From contig NW_026555331.1 of NCBI RefSeq assembly GCF_014898055.3, forward strand, positions 109,799,194-109,863,193: a stretch of 64,000 nt of DNA. Direction: 5' to 3'. The notes under the pieces were generated by a model. It had not been told where the DNA came from and did not search any database. It was given only the letters and a program-made list of their open reading frames with translations. Both the position numbers and the translations under genes were made by a program. The stretch comes from Talpa occidentalis. Lineage: Eukaryota; Chordata; Mammalia; Eulipotyphla; Talpidae. Below, piece after piece: positions 1-12,500 of the stretch. The first letter of the stretch is position 1. The number at the start of each line of letters is the position of its first letter.

Positions 1-517
1 CAAGGTAGCCTGGATACAGAGTCTATGCTTTTTACAATGCTGATTCCCTTAGAACACCCTCAGATACATGAAAATTTATAAAGAAAAATATTCTGCAAAG
101 GACACTAAAAAGTATATCAAAGTTTAATATAAACACACAAAAATAGAAATATAGTACACAGCTCTGTTAATCCCATTAAAAGACAGTTAATTATATACAT
201 GGCTGACTTATTCCTTTTATAGCGAAAGTGTGAGCTTTGTAAAGAACTGATACAGGTTTCTTCAAATCACTAAGAGATATCTGAGAGATATGTCATTAAA
301 AATCAACTTAAAATAAATGCTAATGTTTGTTTGAAATTTGATTCAAAACAAGATCAAGCATTTTTCAAATGCTGCTATAGCTTAAAATTAAAGTAATTAA
401 AAGAAGCCTATATTTCTAGAAGTAAAGTTTCATATAATTTAAACCACCAAAGAAATGACTTGTATTTCTAGAAGTAAAATTCCATTAAGATTTTGAAAAC
501 CTTTGTTGGCTACCTAC
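1..517. other. DPY19L1 intron 7, partial; nothing recognised
   Basis: AT-rich intronic sequence. The only structure noticed is a local direct repeat, tatttctagaagtaaa, near 410-427 and 462-477. No exon-like sequence matching the next family block is present. Confidence 0.5.
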
Positions 518-575
518 CTCTCCGTGATTGAAAAAGAAACACAACACTGTCACCAGGCCTCCTAATCGGCTGCCA
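518..575 (-). CDS. DPY19L1: DPY19L1 coding exon 7
   Basis: The 58-base exon has acceptor cctcttttccag and donor GTAGGT. It completes the Ser codon and codes 19 residues, [19 protein letters not shown], ending on a whole codon. The next family block (CTRVMWTPPL) is not found between here and position 1, so exon 8 lies outside the window. It is separated from exon 6 by a 13.4-kb intron. Confidence 0.94.
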
Positions 576-3500
576 CTGGAAAAGAGGATAAGAAAATGTA
601 ACTCAAATAACAGAAATCCAGGTCAATCCTGAAATAACATGACATAATAATCTTCCAGTACTACAAAGTTTCAGCCACACTAGAACTTGATTATATTTAT
701 TTACAAAATTGCTTATTTCCTCTATCATTAATCATAATGCTTCATTTTTTCAAAATCATTTTCTATCTTCAAAGTACCCAGAAAACACAGAAACTGACAG
801 GAAATAAAAATTTCTTAATAGGGATGTTACTGTGCATCATACAATGCAACCTCGCCTTTTTTTATCTTCTTTCTTTATTTATTCTTTAGCACAATATATT
901 TACTTGTGTCCTTCGGCACTTACCAAACTATTTTTCTTGGGACACATGACATATATTCAGGAGAAGGGAGAGGAAGAAAACACAGAAAAGTCACAATGTA
1001 TGTGGTCATGAGGTTGGAAAACAACACAGCTGCTTTTGGAAATTCACAAAATACTTCAGCATTTACATGAAAGACTTTATTAATTCAGTATTTCTCAAAA
1101 CCTATCCCCAAGCAATTTTTTCACAGAACATACTTGGGGAATACTAGTTTACAGATAAAGGTTTGCCTTTCATTTGTTTTCAAAGCATTGCAAATCAGAA
1201 CACAAATACCGAAAGGTGACAGTGTAACTCTAGCTAAGAAACCACAAGGGCCCAGCAGACAGTGCTAAACAAGCACACCCTCCCTTGCTCAGGTAAGAGT
1301 GATGCATGTTTCACTCTGGTCTCCCGTTGTGGCCAGAGGGATCTGGGTAGGGGAAAGTGAGGCTGTTTTAGGTTCATTCCATTGTTGCTTTCATCTTTAA
1401 TCTCCAGGCCTTCTTCCTCTCTTTAGTTCATGTTGCTTTCTCATTATTCCCGCCCCTCCCCCCCCCATATCCTTCCTTCTTTCTCTCCATTCAACAAAGT
1501 ATGTGTACAACACAGAGAAGTCAGGGAGGGAACAAAAATTAGACAGGTTTTATGGGCCATTATCTTTACTCTTAAGAACATGAGTAAAGAAATAGAAGAG
1601 GTGCATGAGGTAGCAGAAATAATCCATGGAGGGGCACATACTGCCTCCTTACCCCTACCTCCACAAAGAGACAGGAAGGGCTGGGATCCCCAGGACAGAT
1701 GACTAAGCACAAGAAGGTGGAGATACCACTTTAGGGGAAAGTGGACTAAGAAGTTGTCGTTTTCCCTATAGCACTTGGGATAAAACCAGGAAAAGACCTG
1801 GCAAAGCTAATGGTCTGAGGAAAGGGAGTGTCTGAAATGCTACCTGCAGCTAAGGAAAGAGGTCATGAGGGAAATCAAGAACCGCAGAGCTGTCTGCTCA
1901 TGCGCAAGTAAAACTGGAGACCATGAATTTACAGAGGCACTGATCGTAGGATTATGTGATTTTTCTCCATTGGTTATCAACAGACTAGCACAGATTAAAT
2001 AGAAATAGGGGCACAAAAACAACATATTTGTGATAAAGTGGTTGAAATGATGGATCACAGAAGTAACAGGAACAGATAAAGGACCAAAAAGTAGTACAGG
2101 CCAGAGAGTCGAAGTCAGGGTTCTCTCCTCAAAGGAGCAACAACTCTACAAAGGACAAGCAAAGAGGCAAATGCCAGAAGTCATTCAAATTGATGAAACA
2201 TTAGAAAAGTTAAGGGTGATTACGGGGTATGTATGTGTATATGTACATATAAATGAATGAGCAAATACTGTTAACTTATTCCAAGGAGACAAAAAGCACA
2301 AGTCTGTATATTTTTTTAGAATGTTTTCCTCCTTGTCACCCTCCCCCAATGCTATTCACCTAAGAAAGTAACATTTGTGTGTCCCCATCCTTCCAAATCT
2401 TTCTCTACAGCCATATAAATATATATTTTAGTGTAATCATATCATTAACATCCCTCCAAAATTTGATCCTTTTCTAGTTAATCTATTATGAAGCAATGCA
2501 TGTAATGGATGTTAAATAGTACATAATATAAATGTACTGCAATTTGTTCAGTCTTTCCCTACTATTTAACATATGAATGCATTTTTCATTTCTTGCTATA
2601 ATAAAAGGTTAAAGTAAACATCCTGCTACATACAGAAACACTGGTGCTTTTATTTCTATAGGATAGACCTAACTCTGAGACTGCTAAGTCAAAGAATGGA
2701 AACTTTCCAGAAAACAAACTAGTCCACACTCCCATGCCAGTATATGGGGAGTCCCTGTCTCTCTGACACAGCACTAGAACCAGATACATTTTGCCCATGA
2801 GACAGGTGGAAGCTTTTTTTTTTTCAATTTACTTTGATTTATACTTCCCGCCCACTTATATAGAGAATCATTTTAGTGCTTTTTGACCATCTACTTTTTC
2901 TTTTCTGTGAATTGTTAATTCACATTCAAGTCCATTTTTCTATTAGATTGTCTATTCCCCTATTAAACATGGAGACCAATTTTTTGATTGTTGAATTTGT
3001 GATGTAATTCATAGTGTATTCTGCCAAAAGAAATCTTTAATTTTATATAGCTGGTTTTATGAAGTTAAATATTAATTATCTCTTCTGCTTTTCCTACCTT
3101 GTCTGTGAAGGTCTTCTCATCTCAAAATTATATAGTGTTCTAAAATTTCTTCTCAAATCATATATTTTGAACTTAAATCTTTTACCTATAGAAATGTACA
3201 TATAAAGTTCCAATTTTGTTCTCTTTGAAGCAGATATGCTATTTAGGCTAATATCATTTACCAATTGAACATTCATTTTCTGGTGAAATGAAATTGAGTA
3301 TAATATATTCATTTCTTATAACATTAGAATCCATTTAATTGTAGTCAAATGACTTAATTCTATATATTTTGCATCACACTACTTTTATTACTGCAGCATT
3401 TTGTTAATTTCAAAATACAAGGAAAGTTCCCTGGCCCCAACTACTCTTAGGTTCTGTTTCATTACTTTTTGTATCATTCTAACTAATGCCCCTCAAAAAA

Positions 3501-6500
3501 AAGTTGGGTGTCTGTCAAAATGTCATTAAATTTACATATAATTGGGGAAGGACTGTCATTTATATGATAGTAAGCCGACCCACTCAACTGGAAAGTATAT
3601 CTCTCCATTTATTTAATTCTAGTTAAGTTTCTTTAGAAAAAAATGCTATGGAAAAGCAATAGAGCTTTCAAGAACCTAGAGTTAGACTTCCAAAAATATA
3701 AGAACAAGATAAAATCTGATAATGGAGTATTTTAACACTTTCATAATTTAACAGGTCACATAGGCTAAAGGAAACATAACAAGACTTTGAACAAAATAAT
3801 CACAATGGTCAACTTTGTGAATATATATATATATAATATTTTAACTATACAGAGAATGTACATATTTTCTTATGAACTTCTAGTAACTGGCTGCAAAGAT
3901 AATACAGTCTTATTACAAAACAAAACAACCTAAAACCCAAGAAGATGATAAAATACATTTCGGGAAGTTAATGTAAGATTCCCTTTTTAAAATGCCCTAG
4001 AACAGAGTCAATATTGAAATTTCATAATTTTAAATGGCAAAGCAAAGACAGGGATGGGGATAAAGAGTACATGAACAGAATAGATACAAATTCAATTTCC
4101 TCACCAAATCGCAGGACAAGGTCTGCCCAAGAAATCTCTTACCCTCACTCAACACCACACAATATGTGGGTCTCTGAGACTGGACATTTCCATAAAGGTA
4201 GAACCAGTGAGAGGACATTCCTTTTCCACCAAGTTACCAGCATATAGGATAAGGTCTAACATCTTCCCTGAATATAAACAGTTTAGCTTAACTAAGTAGG
4301 GAGGCAGATTTCTGGTACACTTTCATATCCTCCATAGCTAGAAGGAGGAAATAAAACCTGTTTCATTATACACAGAATACTCTGAATTACAATCACTACG
4401 AACGATGTGATATGCAATAACTCTAAGGTAGTGTCCCCAGCATACCTTCCTCCACTCCAATCCTGACAGACTATCACACAAGATCATTTTATTACGTTAA
4501 ATGAAAAAGATATACTAACCAGAATATTTGCATTACTTTTTTCATTACAGCTGATTAACCTATCGGGTGATTCCCTAGGGGTTAAAAAAAAGTTTCTAGT
4601 GCAGTATTACCACCGACTGTCAGAAAAAGTGAAAGCTCCTATGTTTCAAATTATAAAACAGTCTAAGCTTGCTAAACATTCACTACCTTTACTCATACAT
4701 CTCATTCACCTTTTGAGCTTCATTTTTCTCACATATAAAAAAATGAGGGGGTAAAAATGTAAAATGTGTTAAAAGTACTTATCAGTCTCACATTTATCAA
4801 TTACATAATTCTCTTCTTTTCCACATCTTTAAGTAACATGGATTCAAATCAATCATCACAGTGTGGTGTCACTGCATTAATCACTGGGTTTTTTTCTATT
4901 TACCAAAGCATAATGAAACATTCAAAGTTCAGCATTTAAAAGAAAATAAAAGTAATATAGTTAACTCAAAATTATATTAAATCACTACCTGAGTGTGTTT
5001 TCATGTGTAAATGCTTGAGAAGAGAAAATCTGTGAATAATTAAAAAACTAAAATAAGAGAATTTTCCACTCAAGTCAGGGGTGGGGATACTCAAAAGCAC
5101 TATGGAAAGTGCAAATAAAGGAAGAGAATGAAAACCAGGAAGGCTGAGAAAGTTATCAGTTTCATCCCCTCCAGCAGATTAGAAGGAACTAATTAATGCC
5201 TATAACTCTTTGCGAGACCCAAGAAACATTATTTTTACTAGATTTTGAACTTCCCAATTCAGCATCATAGTTGCCATTCGTGCCTAACACTGAGTCTCCC
5301 CGTGGCATAAATTCAAAGGTCTTTATCTGAAGAAAAATGAAAACATAAAAACTAATCGATCAAAGATTGTTGGTAAGATTTTTTGGAATGTGGCTGTCAA
5401 ACTGTGGCCCAGAGGGAGCAGACTCAGACTGCCCTCAGCACCGACTGTGTAGGGGATCCAGCCAGCACCCACTGCTTGACTCCATGTCCTAACTCTACTG
5501 TGCCTTCCAGAGCCAGCATCCCCCCGCACCATCAGTCCTTTTTGAGATGCTTCTGTTCTCTCCTGCCGTAAAAACTCACTCGCCTCTGAAAAAGTGCTTC
5601 CCTAGTCACTCCACCATGATCCTCTCTTGAAGCAAGGCTCCAGGCCCAGATGGGAGACTAGGAGCCTCCTGTACTGCACTGCCAGATACTTCTCCTGAGC
5701 CCTTCACAAGCCCTGCTCCTCTAAGTTCATTTCTTTCCCTCGTCCTCCTCATAGCTGTTATCTCCCAACATTCCAGCTCATTCCCACAATCTATAGCTGC
5801 TTTTCTCACAGGCACTCTAGATTCATAATTCTGTGCTGAACACCACTGAAGAAAATGACACCAATGTGCAAACCTGTGCTGCCCTAAAAATTACAAAAAA
5901 TAAAAACACTTGTCAATTACAAAGCCTCATGATCTCCCAAACACCTCGGAGTCTCTCCACTTCTCTCTATCCCACTCCCACTACAACAGCTCAGATCACC
6001 CTCTTCCAAGAACAAATCAATACATTCCTGCCTGGTTTAGCTTATTCCAGCTTATTCCGTCTACAGTACACTCTCCATATCCAGCTAGTGCCGTTTTTTA
6101 AAAATAAATTAATCCAATCATGCAAATACCAGCAGTCAATCTTTCATTGGCATCTCATTGCTGACAGGAGCAAATCCAAACTAAGTCTAAAATGTCTTGC
6201 AGAATCTGGCCCTGCGTATATTTCTAAACTCCTCTCACTATCCTTCCTCCTACTCCAAAGCTTGTGCTCCAGCTGCATTGTCCTAGTCACAGTTCCTCAA
6301 ATAAAGTCACACTGAAGAAAGCATGAGATAGCGCCGGATCTGGGGAGGAGCAAAACCTGTGGCAGAACTGAGGCAATTTCAGAGAGAGAATACAGGTATC
6401 CCAGAGAGAGAGTAAGTGGGATGGATCAGGGAGAAACAGGGTGTCTCAGAAAGAGAAAATGTGGGTTCCCTCAGGGACAGAGGATACAGGAGTTCAATCA

Positions 6501-9500
6501 CAGAACTGTAAGGATACCAAAGAGAGTATGGAGAAAGAAATTTTGCAGCAAGACTTATCTCTTAAATATTCATATACAACTGTTAGACTAAATGAGTAAA
6601 AAAGTGCTAGCAGGCCATGTTACAGAACATCCCAAAATGTTCTGGCATTTGGGGATGATACACTGGCATCAGAGCTGGTGTAATCCATAACCTATTTAAG
6701 ACAAATTTTTCGCCAAAAATCAAGGATTTAAACAGTAAATTTTGGATATTATAAAGACAAAAAAAGTCAAATAAAACAACGGAAACAAAATTGGTATAAA
6801 GAGGAAATTCAAGTTTTCTTTAATACAGGTAGGGGTGAAGAAAGAGTAAATAACTGATTTTTTTTTAAGGACACAAAAAAGCTAGTCTATCTGCCACAGA
6901 GCTTTAAAAGAATACTAAGTCATTTTATATGTAAATTGGATCATAAAAAAAGGTATGAAAATAGGTTATATTAGTTATGATTATTCACTTCAGGATAGAA
7001 AGAGGGACATTATGTAAAAGTAAAAGGAAAGTTTACAACAAAGGCTAATATACAGGCCCTTGGGACTCCTGAACCATCTCTAGAAATAAAGCAGTTAATT
7101 TTTTTTTTTCATCAAAGAAGCAACTCTAAAGTACAATGACCAAAGAGAATAACAAAGAAGAGAAAATCAGACCAAATATTATAGTCCATGAATGGTTGAC
7201 TCCTCCTGTTGAAGAAAAGGCTTTTCCTGGTGATTAGTTATGTGTACAGAGGATTAGACTTCTCTCACAGAAGCGATGGAAAAATGAGTGGAGAGAAACA
7301 GAAAAGGATAATTATTCAAAAGTGGAGGAAAATATCTGGGACTGATCACACCTGCCATAGTAATACTCAGCAGCAGACATTAGGCATAGAGATGTTTGTG
7401 AAAGATTAAAAGAGATGAAATTTTATTTTATTTTGTGCAAGGATGAGGTAGTGATCTACTTTTATTCTTTAGGACATGGCTGTCCAGTTTTCCCAGCATA
7501 TTTATTAAAGAGATCTTCTTTTCCCAATTTATACTCTTGGGTACACAGGGTTTATTTCTGAGCTCTCAATTCTATTCCATTGGTCTTTGGGTCTGTTTTT
7601 GTTCCAGTACCACGATGTTTTAATTACTAGCTTTGTAGTCTAGTTTGATGTCTAGGAATGTGATACTGCCATTCTTCCTCTTTTTGGTCAGGATTGCTTT
7701 GGCTATCCACAGCATCTTCTGTGTCTTCATATAAATTTCAGTATTGTTGGTTTCATTTCTTTGAGGAATGTCATAGGAACATTCATAGGGATTGCACCAA
7801 ATCTGTATACTGCTTTGGGTAGGCTGGTCATTTTAACATCGTTTGCTTTTCCAATCCATGAGCAGGGAACTGACTTTGCATTTCCTTAGTTTAGCTTCTA
7901 TTTCTTTCATCAATGTCTTACAGTTCTCATTGTAGAGGTATACACTTTCCAAGACAGAATAAGGAAGACACAGAAACCTGAACAGAACAATTAAAAGCAA
8001 GGAAACCAAAACAGTAATCAAATGTCTCCCCCAAAACAAAAAAGCCAAGAACCAGACAGCTTTACTAGTGAGTTTATCAAACCTTTAAAAACAAACTAAT
8101 ATATATCCTTCTCAAACTCTTCCAAAATGTTGACAAAGAGGAAAGCCTTCCAAATACATTTTATGAAGTCAACATTACCCTGATACCAAAAGTAGACAGG
8201 ACATCACAAACAATAAAACTACAGACCAAAATCCCTGATGAACAGAGATATAAAAATCCTCAACGTACTCTTAGCAAACCAAACTAAAAAATATATTAAA
8301 AGGATCATTTATCATGACCAAGTGGGATTTATTCCAGGGACGCAAAGACAGTTCTACATCCATAAATCAATCAATATACTTCACCACATCAGCAAAATGA
8401 AAGAGCAAAATCATGATCAAATCAACAGATGCTGATTGATAAGATTCAACATCTGTTTATGATTTAAAAAAAAAAACCCTTAAAAACTAAGGGAAAAAAT
8501 GGAACAAACTACAACATAATGAAGGCTATATAAGACAAGCCCACAGCTCACATCATACTCAATGGTAACACTGAGAGTTTTCCCTCTAAGCTCTGGCACA
8601 AGACAAAGCTGTCCACTTCTACCACAAATATTCAACATGGTATTGGTATTGGAAATCCTACTTAGAGAAACTAGGTTAAGAGAAAGATATAAAGGGAATT
8701 CTCATTAGGAAAGAAGTAAAACTATCACTATTTGCAGACAACATTAAAATATACATAGAAGACCCTAGAAATGCTGCTAAAAAAAAAAACAATTAAAATA
8801 AAAAATCAGTCAAGTGGCAAGTTAAAAAATCAATTTATAAAAATCAGTTGCATTCCTATTTGCAAACTATGAGCTAGAAGAGAAGGAAATCAAGAAAATT
8901 ATCCCATTTACAATCACAGCATAAAGAATTGAAGAGCTAGGAGTAGGCTTAACACAGGAGGCGAGGGACCTGCACAAAGAGCACTATAAGGCATTGTTGA
9001 AAAAAAGAGAAGATAAACCAAGGAGTCACTGCTCATGGGCTAGAAGTTATTAAAATGGCCATTTTATCCAAAGCAATATACAGATTCAATGTAATTCCTA
9101 CTAAGGCTTCAATGGTATTCTTCAAAGAAATTGAATATTACTGAAATTCATACAGAACCACAAAAGATCCCAAATAGCCAAAGACAGAAGAAAAACAATG
9201 GTGGAATCATACTCAGAGACTTCAAACTTTACTATAACGCTCCAGAAATCAAAATAGCATGGTCCTAAAATAAAAAACAGGCACACAAACCAATAGTCTA
9301 GAATCGAGAGGCCAGAAATAAACCCACATTATATGGACAGTTAATCTACAACAAAGAAGCCAAACATATACATAGAAAGCAAAGTCTCTTCAACAAATGG
9401 TGCTGGGAAAACTGAACAACCGCAAGCAAAGGAATGAAACTAGACCACTATCTCAAACCTTACACAAAAATTAATTCAAAAGGTATTAAAGATTTGGACC

Positions 9501-12500
9501 TGAAACCATAAAATACATTGAAGAAAACACAGGCAAAATACTCCTTGACAATGACTTCAATGATGTCATTGTAGATATGTCTACAATGTCAAGAAAAATA
9601 AGAGACTATAAAGAAATGGGACTATATCAAACTAGAAAAGTTTCTACACAGTGAAAGAAAATATAACTAAAATAAATAGCCTATTGAATGGGAAAAAAAT
9701 TTTTGCACATCATACATCTAATAAGGGGTTGATATCCAAGATCTATAAAGAACTCACGTAACTCAAGAAAAAGAAAACAAATAACCCAATCAAGAAATGG
9801 GTAGAAGAACTAAACAGTCTCTTCTCCAAAGAAGACATATAGATGACCAACAGTTGTTTACAAAAAAAATTGACATCATAAGGAATATGATAATAACCAC
9901 AATGAGATACCATCTCACTCCTGTGAGAACGTCCCAGTCACATACTGGCCGAGACGTGGAGAAAATGGAAACCTCTTCCATTATTGGTGGGAATGCAGAC
10001 TTCAGGAAAGCAGTATGGAGGTTTCTCAAAGTATACCACAGGAGGTACAAACCTGAAGAATGAAAGGACACTAATTCAAAGGAATATATGCACTACTCTC
10101 TTCACTGCAGTGCTATTTACAATAGATGAGTTATGGGAACAACCAAAGTGTCCAGGGACAGTTGAGACTATAAAGAAAATGTGGTATATTTACAAAGTGG
10201 AATACTCTCCCGCTATTAGAAAACGATGAACTCTTGCCATTTGTGACAACATGGATGAAACTAGAGGAAAAAATGAAAACTGAAATAAGTGAGAAGGAGA
10301 AAGACAAATATCATATGGTTTCACTTACCTGTGGGCCGTAATGAAATGTAACAAAGGTAAGTGAAAACCAACCCAAAAAAAATGAAAACAAATCCTAGTA
10401 ATCTGGCTGTAAGATTGAGAATGCTAGAGAGGGGGAAGGACAGAGAACAGTGGGAGGAAGGGATGTAATAGATTGTGTTGGAGGAATATGGGCGCCCTGA
10501 AGATGGGTGTGTTGTGGCAGCACGCACCTGAAGATAGGGGACCCCATAATTGTGAATCATATATAGTGCTGTAAACCAATGTCACTGTAAGAAGAAATTA
10601 TGACAAACTAACTCTACTCTTATTTCTTAATATACAACAAAATTTATAAAAAGATTCTACAACAATACATATCCTCCTCTTTATTCTTAACCCACCTGCT
10701 AAGAAGTCTGCCACTTTATCCCACTTTATAAAATTAGAAGGGTGACTAAACTTATCATCAAGGAAGAAAACATTAAGAACTAACTAGTAATTTGAGACCT
10801 CTAAAAATACTCTCGTCAAGAACATTTAAAAGTACAATGAAAAAAAAAAAACTGCTAGAAAAGAAGTGATAGAAGACTTTATTCTACATTATATAAGCCA
10901 AGATTACCACTTGACATACCCATCATTGGGAAGAAATGCAATAGTGGAGGTTTCCTAAAATTCATTGGCTCTACAATGCACAAGAACCGGATACTCATTT
11001 GGGCTGGGTGTTGTTGGGAGAGCCTTGACCTTAGGATGTGTTTGGACAGGGTTAAAGAGATTATTCAAAGTTAAGAAAAGCCCATAAATAGAGCAAAGGA
11101 AGGGCTAGAGAAATGAAAATGTATGCCACTACTGCAATCTCTATACCAAAGGTCAGTTACACAGGGCAGCCCACTGCCAGGTATTAGAGTACCAGGAGCT
11201 GCAAACATCATAGGACCTTGCTGAGTACAAAGGAATAAAATAGGTGAAGCTGAAACAGACTGCAACCTTGAGAATTTGCAGAAACACTGGAGGCTGTGAT
11301 TTGGAAAGACCCCAATGTTCTAAGTTAATCCTTCTTGCTACACTAAACAGGTCTACAAAAAATATTTTACATGAAAACTACAATAAGAAATGAGACTTTA
11401 CAACTCAACACACATACATGTATACACATATATACAACAAACGGAAGTTTCTCTAAATAACATCTATCCTTATTAAGCGTGGCATACACTATTATTTATA
11501 TTTGGATTCATTTATTTTTCATGTAAAAAAAATTTCTGGATCCAGGGCCTCCCTAGTGGCACAGGGGGTTAAAGTCTCAGCACTACCAAGCTATTGCCGG
11601 CTGCTGCAGCCTGAGTTTGATCCCCAGCCAGGGAGCTAACCCATATATGGTACAGCAGACCTCTCCTGTCTCACCTGCTGCTCCCTTCAGTAGTGTATTT
11701 CAGTCAGCCTGCCTGTTCTGCTCCCCACTCTGTCTCTGGTGAATCTTCTCACACCCTGCACTTCTGGCCTATACCCCAGTTCTTGTATGCATAATAAATA
11801 AAAATAAGTCTTGAAGAAAAAATTGCTGGATCCAACCCACTAAATTGATTTTAGAATCCCCCACTAGATTATGCCCTGCAGTTTGACAAACATTGTGCTG
11901 AAGGAGACACCACCTGACTTAGGACACAGGTATAAAGTAAGTGTCTCAAGGGTCTGGTGAGATCATAGCTCAGTTTGTATCTATTCCCCTACATATTTCC
12001 CCCACTATTTGAAAATAGACCATTTTTATTTGGTATGATTTGGCAAGTTATTTTTTGGGTGTGGAAACACTATTATCATCAATTTATATGGAAAAAATTT
12101 TGAGATCCCAGGCCTGAAAAAGCCTACCAAATCTTATCAAATGGATCATTTTACTTTTATATAGCAGGAGAAACCTGTATAGGTCAAATTTCTGAATTCT
12201 CTCACTTGCTTTGAAATATGTTTCAAACTAGTCAGCCATTAAGTCTTTCTCCAACGAGCTAACCCATTTTCCCAACTTTAACTTCTACAATGCCTCCTCA
12301 ATAATCTGCACACCAGTAAAACTGATGCACCTGCTCTGCCCTTTCCAAATTCCAGATTTTCCAGTTCTGCCTATCCTTGAAATTCTTTTCTCCTCCATGA
12401 ATCCAAAATGCTCTGCTCCTCTAATGATGAGTTCAACCAAACTTTCCAACACAGAACTTCTCCTGCCTCCAGAATTCTAAGCACTTTGTCCTTTCTAATT

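Noticed and set aside
5833..6315. 160-codon open frame as a gene
   Set aside because: The DNA follows the L2 LINE 3' half. The frame has no start context or protein-family features.
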